Assembly (NCBI GenBank): GCA_937874195.1 | Contig: CALNBM010000077.1 | Coordinates: forward strand, 1 to 8,000 | DNA length: 8,000 bases | Direction: 5' to 3' | Origin: an uncultured Clostridia bacterium | GTDB taxonomy: Bacteria > Bacillota > Clostridia > Christensenellales > UBA1242 | Shown here: in pieces, positions 5,745 to 8,000 of the stretch | How positions within the stretch are numbered: the stretch's first letter is position 1 | How the letters are laid out: every line of letters starts with the position of its first letter | Position numbers and translations under genes: made by a program | The notes under the pieces: model-generated | Seen by the model: only the letters and a program-made list of their open reading frames with translations | Told to the model about the DNA's origin: nothing | Database searches by the model: none

Positions 5745-6323
5745 TTATATGCCCTCCAATTGTTCGGGTGGAATAACGCCTTTCTCTGCCAACTCCAATG
5801 CTTTTTTGCGTAAGGCTATGGCTTGCGGGTCTCGGGCAAATTCACTTGGGAATCTGTTAATAAGCAAAAATTCAATCATTCCGGCATCTGGGCGAGCGTA
5901 GCGTTCGTGCACCATTTCCGTTGTTTTTAAAATATTGCCCTCTTTGTCTTTTTCCGTTGTTGTTTTTGTTTCCGTATATTCAAAACCCATCGCCACTTTG
6001 TAGGCTTGGTTTATTAGGTCGGTTTTTAATTCTGCCCGAGCATTACAAACTGTTTCGGCAAATTCGGGGTTGTCCTTTTTGTATTTTGCCCAACTGGTTT
6101 TGCCCACTTGGTAAAATTCACACAACTGCTCTTCGGTTACTCCACAACGGATATACTTTTTAATTTCCGCTAAAAATGGCTCAACCTTTTTGCCATATTC
6201 ACTTGGTAAGCGTTTCACACTTGGCTTTTTTGTAGTTGGTTTTTTAGGCATTTTTTTGCTTGTTTTTTTGGTTGTCTTTAATGGTTGCTTTTTTGGGGTA
6301 ATTTCGGGGTTTTGTTTTTTCAT
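5745..6323 (-). CDS. Lys-rich helix-turn-helix phage protein, possibly small-terminase-like (192 aa)
   Basis: The first 40 residues are an extremely basic, low-complexity tail (KKTSKKMPKKPTTKK), good for non-specific DNA contact. A helix-turn-helix follows at about 50-82 (IKKYIRCGVTEEQLCEFYQVGKTSW). Then comes the segment AYKVAMGFEYTETKTTTEKD ending in ARPDAGMIEFLLINRFP. This body resembles phage proteins annotated as small terminase or transposase-like HTH DNA-binding proteins. I start it at ATG 6323 with AGGAG eight bases upstream; the ATG six bases earlier leaves only two bases. Because a better small-terminase candidate lies at 3784-4128, this one may instead be a regulator or a second DNA-recognition protein. 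It is directly joined to the HNH gene. Confidence 0.7.
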   Translation of the reverse strand: MKKQNPEITPKKQPLKTTKKTSKKMPKKPTTKKPSVKRLPSEYGKKVEPFLAEIKKYIRCGVTEEQLCEFYQVGKTSWAKYKKDNPEFAETVCNARAELKTDLINQAYKVAMGFEYTETKTTTEKDKEGNILKTTEMVHERYARPDAGMIEFLLINRFPSEFARDPQAIALRKKALELAEKGVIPPEQLEGI

Positions 6324-6335
6324 AAACATTGCTCC

Positions 6336-6563
6336 TTATTTTTTCTTGTTATAAAGCCCGTTTTGGTCAATAATCAGTTTTGAAATTATGAAAAACGGCA
6401 TTATAAATAAAATTGTTAACACGGGTATGAATACAATAATCCACGGCATTGTGGTTAGTAAAAATAATTTTAAAATTAACAAAATTGCAAAAGCGGGGAG
6501 CAAAAATATAATCAAAATTAAGTTTACTAAAAACATTAAACTAATAAATTTGGTTAGTTTCAT
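6336..6563 (-). CDS. Small two-helix membrane protein (75 aa)
   Basis: The sequence is almost wholly hydrophobic with two predicted membrane helices, about residues 8-36 and 40-64, separated by a short TTMPW turn, and a charged tail (DQNGLYNKKK). Start ATG 6563 is preceded by GGAGG at six bases. A longer frame from 6635 would read backward into the neighbouring gene and is not needed. It overlaps the upstream gene by 23 bases in a different frame. The family is unknown. A holin-like or membrane-anchoring role is possible from topology alone, but the location in the early/replication end does not support a lysis role. Confidence 0.6.
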   Translation of the reverse strand: MKLTKFISLMFLVNLILIIFLLPAFAILLILKLFLLTTMPWIIVFIPVLTILFIMPFFIISKLIIDQNGLYNKKK

Positions 6564-6723
6564 CGAAATCCTCCACTTGCGTAACCAATACGCCTTTTTT
6601 TGTAAAACGCAAACTACGCAACTTTGAAAAATCAAACTCTTTATTTACAAGTGATAACATTTGAATTATTGCATCGTAAGTTGCCGAGTCTTTTCTAATT
6701 AAATATTTAATTGGTCGCTTCAT
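6541..6723 (-). CDS. Small phage protein of unknown function (60 aa)
   Basis: A 60-residue soluble protein with a basic N-terminus (MKRPIKYLIRK) and an acidic C-terminus (VEDFDETNQIY). I see no motif I can name. The ATG at 6723 overlaps the upstream stop as ATGA, and a strong AAGGAGG lies ten bases before it, so it is very likely translated. Its 3' end overlaps the membrane protein gene by 23 bases. Without a family, its role in the replication-proximal cluster remains open. Confidence 0.6.
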   Translation of the reverse strand: MKRPIKYLIRKDSATYDAIIQMLSLVNKEFDFSKLRSLRFTKKGVLVTQVEDFDETNQIY

Positions 6724-6992
6724 TGTTTTAATTCCTCCTTTATTTCAACTAACCCATAATTAATTAACTTTTTAATACTGCCGGCGGTTACACTTTTAAA
6801 TTTGGGTTTAATTTGAAAAGTGTTTTTTGTTTTTACAATTACCCAATTTTTTGCGGGTATAATTAAAATTGTTAGGTGTTGCATTTTGCGGTAGTAAATA
6901 TTGCGGTCGGCTTCAAAGTTAAATCTAAAACTTTTTTTATAAAGTTTTTTAAATGTTTCTTGGGCTTCGGGTTTTATATAAAACTTTTTCAT
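6720..6992 (-). CDS. Small basic phage protein of unknown function (90 aa)
   Basis: A Lys-rich protein (MKKFYIKPEAQETFKKLYKKSF) with mixed helix and strand pattern, including hydrophobic strands HLTILIIP and NWVIVKT. The preferred start is ATG 6992: it overlaps the replication gene's stop as ATGA and has GGAGG five bases before it. The longer frame from 7055 lies inside the replication gene and lacks such a site. High basic content suggests nucleic-acid binding, but this is not specific. It is translationally coupled to the replication initiator gene, so an accessory role in replication is a mild inference. Confidence 0.6.
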   Translation of the reverse strand: MKKFYIKPEAQETFKKLYKKSFRFNFEADRNIYYRKMQHLTILIIPAKNWVIVKTKNTFQIKPKFKSVTAGSIKKLINYGLVEIKEELKQ

Positions 6993-7615
6993 TGTTTCCT
7001 CCGCAACATTTTTATGTATAAATACGCTCCGCTTACATACTCGCTTGTGTAACACCGATAATCCACAAAGTTGTAATTTTTGTATATGTTTTCAAAAACT
7101 GTTACTGCATTTATTTGCCCGTGAGCAATTTTATTAACCATACGCCTTGTAAACTTGTGGTCGGCAATGTAAATTTGTGGTTTTGTTAGATTCTTGCTTG
7201 TAACATAGCGTTTTAATCCTTGTGGGTGTTTTGCTATGTAGCGTGTCAATCCCTCGTAACCACTCTCATCCGCTTGAAGTCTGCGAGTGTGTGTTCTTGC
7301 ACCATTACGCCACATTTTCTCTGCAATATCTCGGTCGGGGAAATTAATAACAATGTGGTGATGCACTCGTTTGCCCTCCGTTCCAAATTGCGTAACATAC
7401 ACATATTTTAACGGCGGCAGTCCGTGGCGGGCAGCATAATATTTTAAGCGGCGGATGAATTTTTGCATTTCTGCTTGGGCTTCCTCAATGGTTCTGGGCA
7501 ATTTTTTTGGCTCATATGTGAAAGTTCCCCATATATCCGCATCAGTAAAATTTGCATTAATTAAACGAATTAAATTTTTAACGCTGTTTTTATAATTCAA
7601 ATTTCTTTGTGCTTC
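6989..7615 (-). CDS. HUH-type rolling-circle replication initiator, N-terminus missing
   Basis: Counting from the TTG codon at 7600, the protein has a metal-binding HHH motif at residues 80-82 (VHHHIVI) and a candidate catalytic Tyr in YIAK (121-124). These correspond to motifs 2 and 3 of HUH Rep endonucleases, which nick one strand and stay bound to its 5' end to start replication. The TTG has no ribosome site, unlike every other gene here. The frame continues upstream as PEAQRNL, which looks like the normal family sequence, before hitting a stop inside secA sequence. The gene is therefore cut by the junction at 7603-7618, and perhaps a third of the usual N-terminal region is missing. Similar Reps occur in Firmicutes phages and plasmids. 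Confidence 0.75.
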   Translation of the reverse strand, partial: EAQRNLNYKNSVKNLIRLINANFTDADIWGTFTYEPKKLPRTIEEAQAEMQKFIRRLKYYAARHGLPPLKYVYVTQFGTEGKRVHHHIVINFPDRDIAEKMWRNGARTHTRRLQADESGYEGLTRYIAKHPQGLKRYVTSKNLTKPQIYIADHKFTRRMVNKIAHGQINAVTVFENIYKNYNFVDYRCYTSEYVSGAYLYIKMLRRKQ

Positions 7616-7618
7616 CGG
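7603..7618. other. Junction between phage DNA and secA, probable chimera
   Basis: Leftward of here the sequence is AT-rich and coded on the minus strand; rightward it is more GC-balanced and coded on the plus strand. The same bases appear to fit both proteins: plus-strand codons read FVLPD of SecA and minus-strand codons read PEAQRN of the Rep. The two sources therefore share a short stretch, as seen at chimera joins with microhomology. No integrase, att repeat or insertion-sequence end is visible at the boundary. Confidence 0.7.
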
Positions 7619-8000
7619 ATATTGGCTCCGAACTGGCTACACTTGAGAAAGAAAATCTAAGTGATGAAGAAAAGCTCCAGAAGAAAGAGGAGCTGATGCA
7701 AAGCTATTCTATTAAGTCTGAGCGCGTACATACCATCAACCAGTTGCTCAAGGCCTACACAATGTTCGAAAAGGACGTTGAATACGTGGTTATTGACAAC
7801 AAGGTCAAGATAGTGGATGAACAGACCGGACGTATAATGGAGGGCAGACGGTACTCTGACGGTTTGCACCAGGCTATTGAGGCAAAGGAAAGAGTAAAGG
7901 TGGAAGCTGCTACACAGACCTATGCTACAATTACCCTCCAAAACTACTTCAGGATGTATCATAAACTCTCCGGTATGACCGGTACTGCCGAGACAGAAGC
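7606..8000 (+). CDS. secA: Preprotein translocase ATPase SecA, internal fragment (partial)
   Basis: SecA is the ATPase that drives unfolded proteins through the SecYEG channel. The frame starting FVLPDIGSE and running off the right edge contains unmistakable SecA motifs: [68 protein letters not shown]. It corresponds to the region after the preprotein cross-linking domain and into the end of nucleotide-binding domain 1. The wording, including the inserted ELATLEKENLSDEEK segment, matches Bacteroidales SecA best. Codons are more GC-balanced than in the phage genes. Both ends are missing: the left at the chimeric join, the right at the window edge. Confidence 0.93.

Noticed and set aside
6989..7600. 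TTG at 7600 as the true start of the Rep
   Set aside because: No ribosome site precedes it, and the frame continues upstream with family-like residues until the junction; the gene is cut, not starting there.
7657..7962. Minus-strand open frame opposite the secA fragment
   Set aside because: It is antisense to a clear SecA coding frame, so it is a shadow.
1..8000. CRISPR array, tRNA genes or insertion sequence
   Set aside because: No regularly spaced repeats, no tRNA-like cloverleaf and no transposase with terminal repeats seen on either strand.

Overview
The window is almost entirely one strand of a tailed-phage or prophage genome. From about 7615 down to 1, a tightly packed cassette of AT-rich genes is read on the minus strand. 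The last ~395 bases (7606-8000) are a fragment of a bacterial secA gene on the plus strand, with different base and codon use. Phage genes have strong GGAGG/AGGAG ribosome binding sites and at least five ATGA stop/start overlaps, and their protein families are familiar from phages of Firmicutes. The SecA fragment instead looks like Bacteroidales, a group that makes little use of Shine-Dalgarno signals. I read the 7603-7618 join as a chimera (assembly or amplification) rather than a natural prophage boundary.

In transcription order (right to left), the phage part begins with an HUH-type replication initiator missing its N-terminus (6989-7615). Next come three small genes of unknown function, one of them a two-helix membrane protein (6336-6992). 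They are followed by a Lys-rich helix-turn-helix protein (5745-6323), an HNH domain fused to a P-loop NTPase (5067-5744), a one-helix membrane protein (4909-5070) and a Gp37/Gp68 (DUF5131) three-cysteine protein (4238-4912). The packaging end has a probable small terminase subunit (3784-4128), a 71-residue protein (3552-3767), a DNA methyltransferase split by an 11-G run (3006-3541), a PAPS-reductase-like ATP pyrophosphatase (2254-3009), the large terminase (442-2250) and a zinc-ribbon protein (232-438).

At the left end a near-consensus promoter (TTGACA, 17-base spacer, TGC, TATATT) starts at the 3' end of the zinc-ribbon gene. It is followed by about 140 bases holding a 20-codon Cys-x-x-Cys reading frame and a strong intrinsic-terminator hairpin. 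Five bases after its T-rich tail lie a GGAGG site and the TTG start of a gene, probably the portal, that runs off the window. This is either an attenuated leader for the structural genes or a small RNA.

Together the genes cover replication initiation, DNA modification or sulfur/radical chemistry, DNA recognition and cutting, and DNA packaging. The points most worth a second look are the promoter-leader-terminator element, the poly-G tract that may switch the methyltransferase on and off, the grouping of methyltransferase, ATP pyrophosphatase and DUF5131 protein, and the phage/secA junction.
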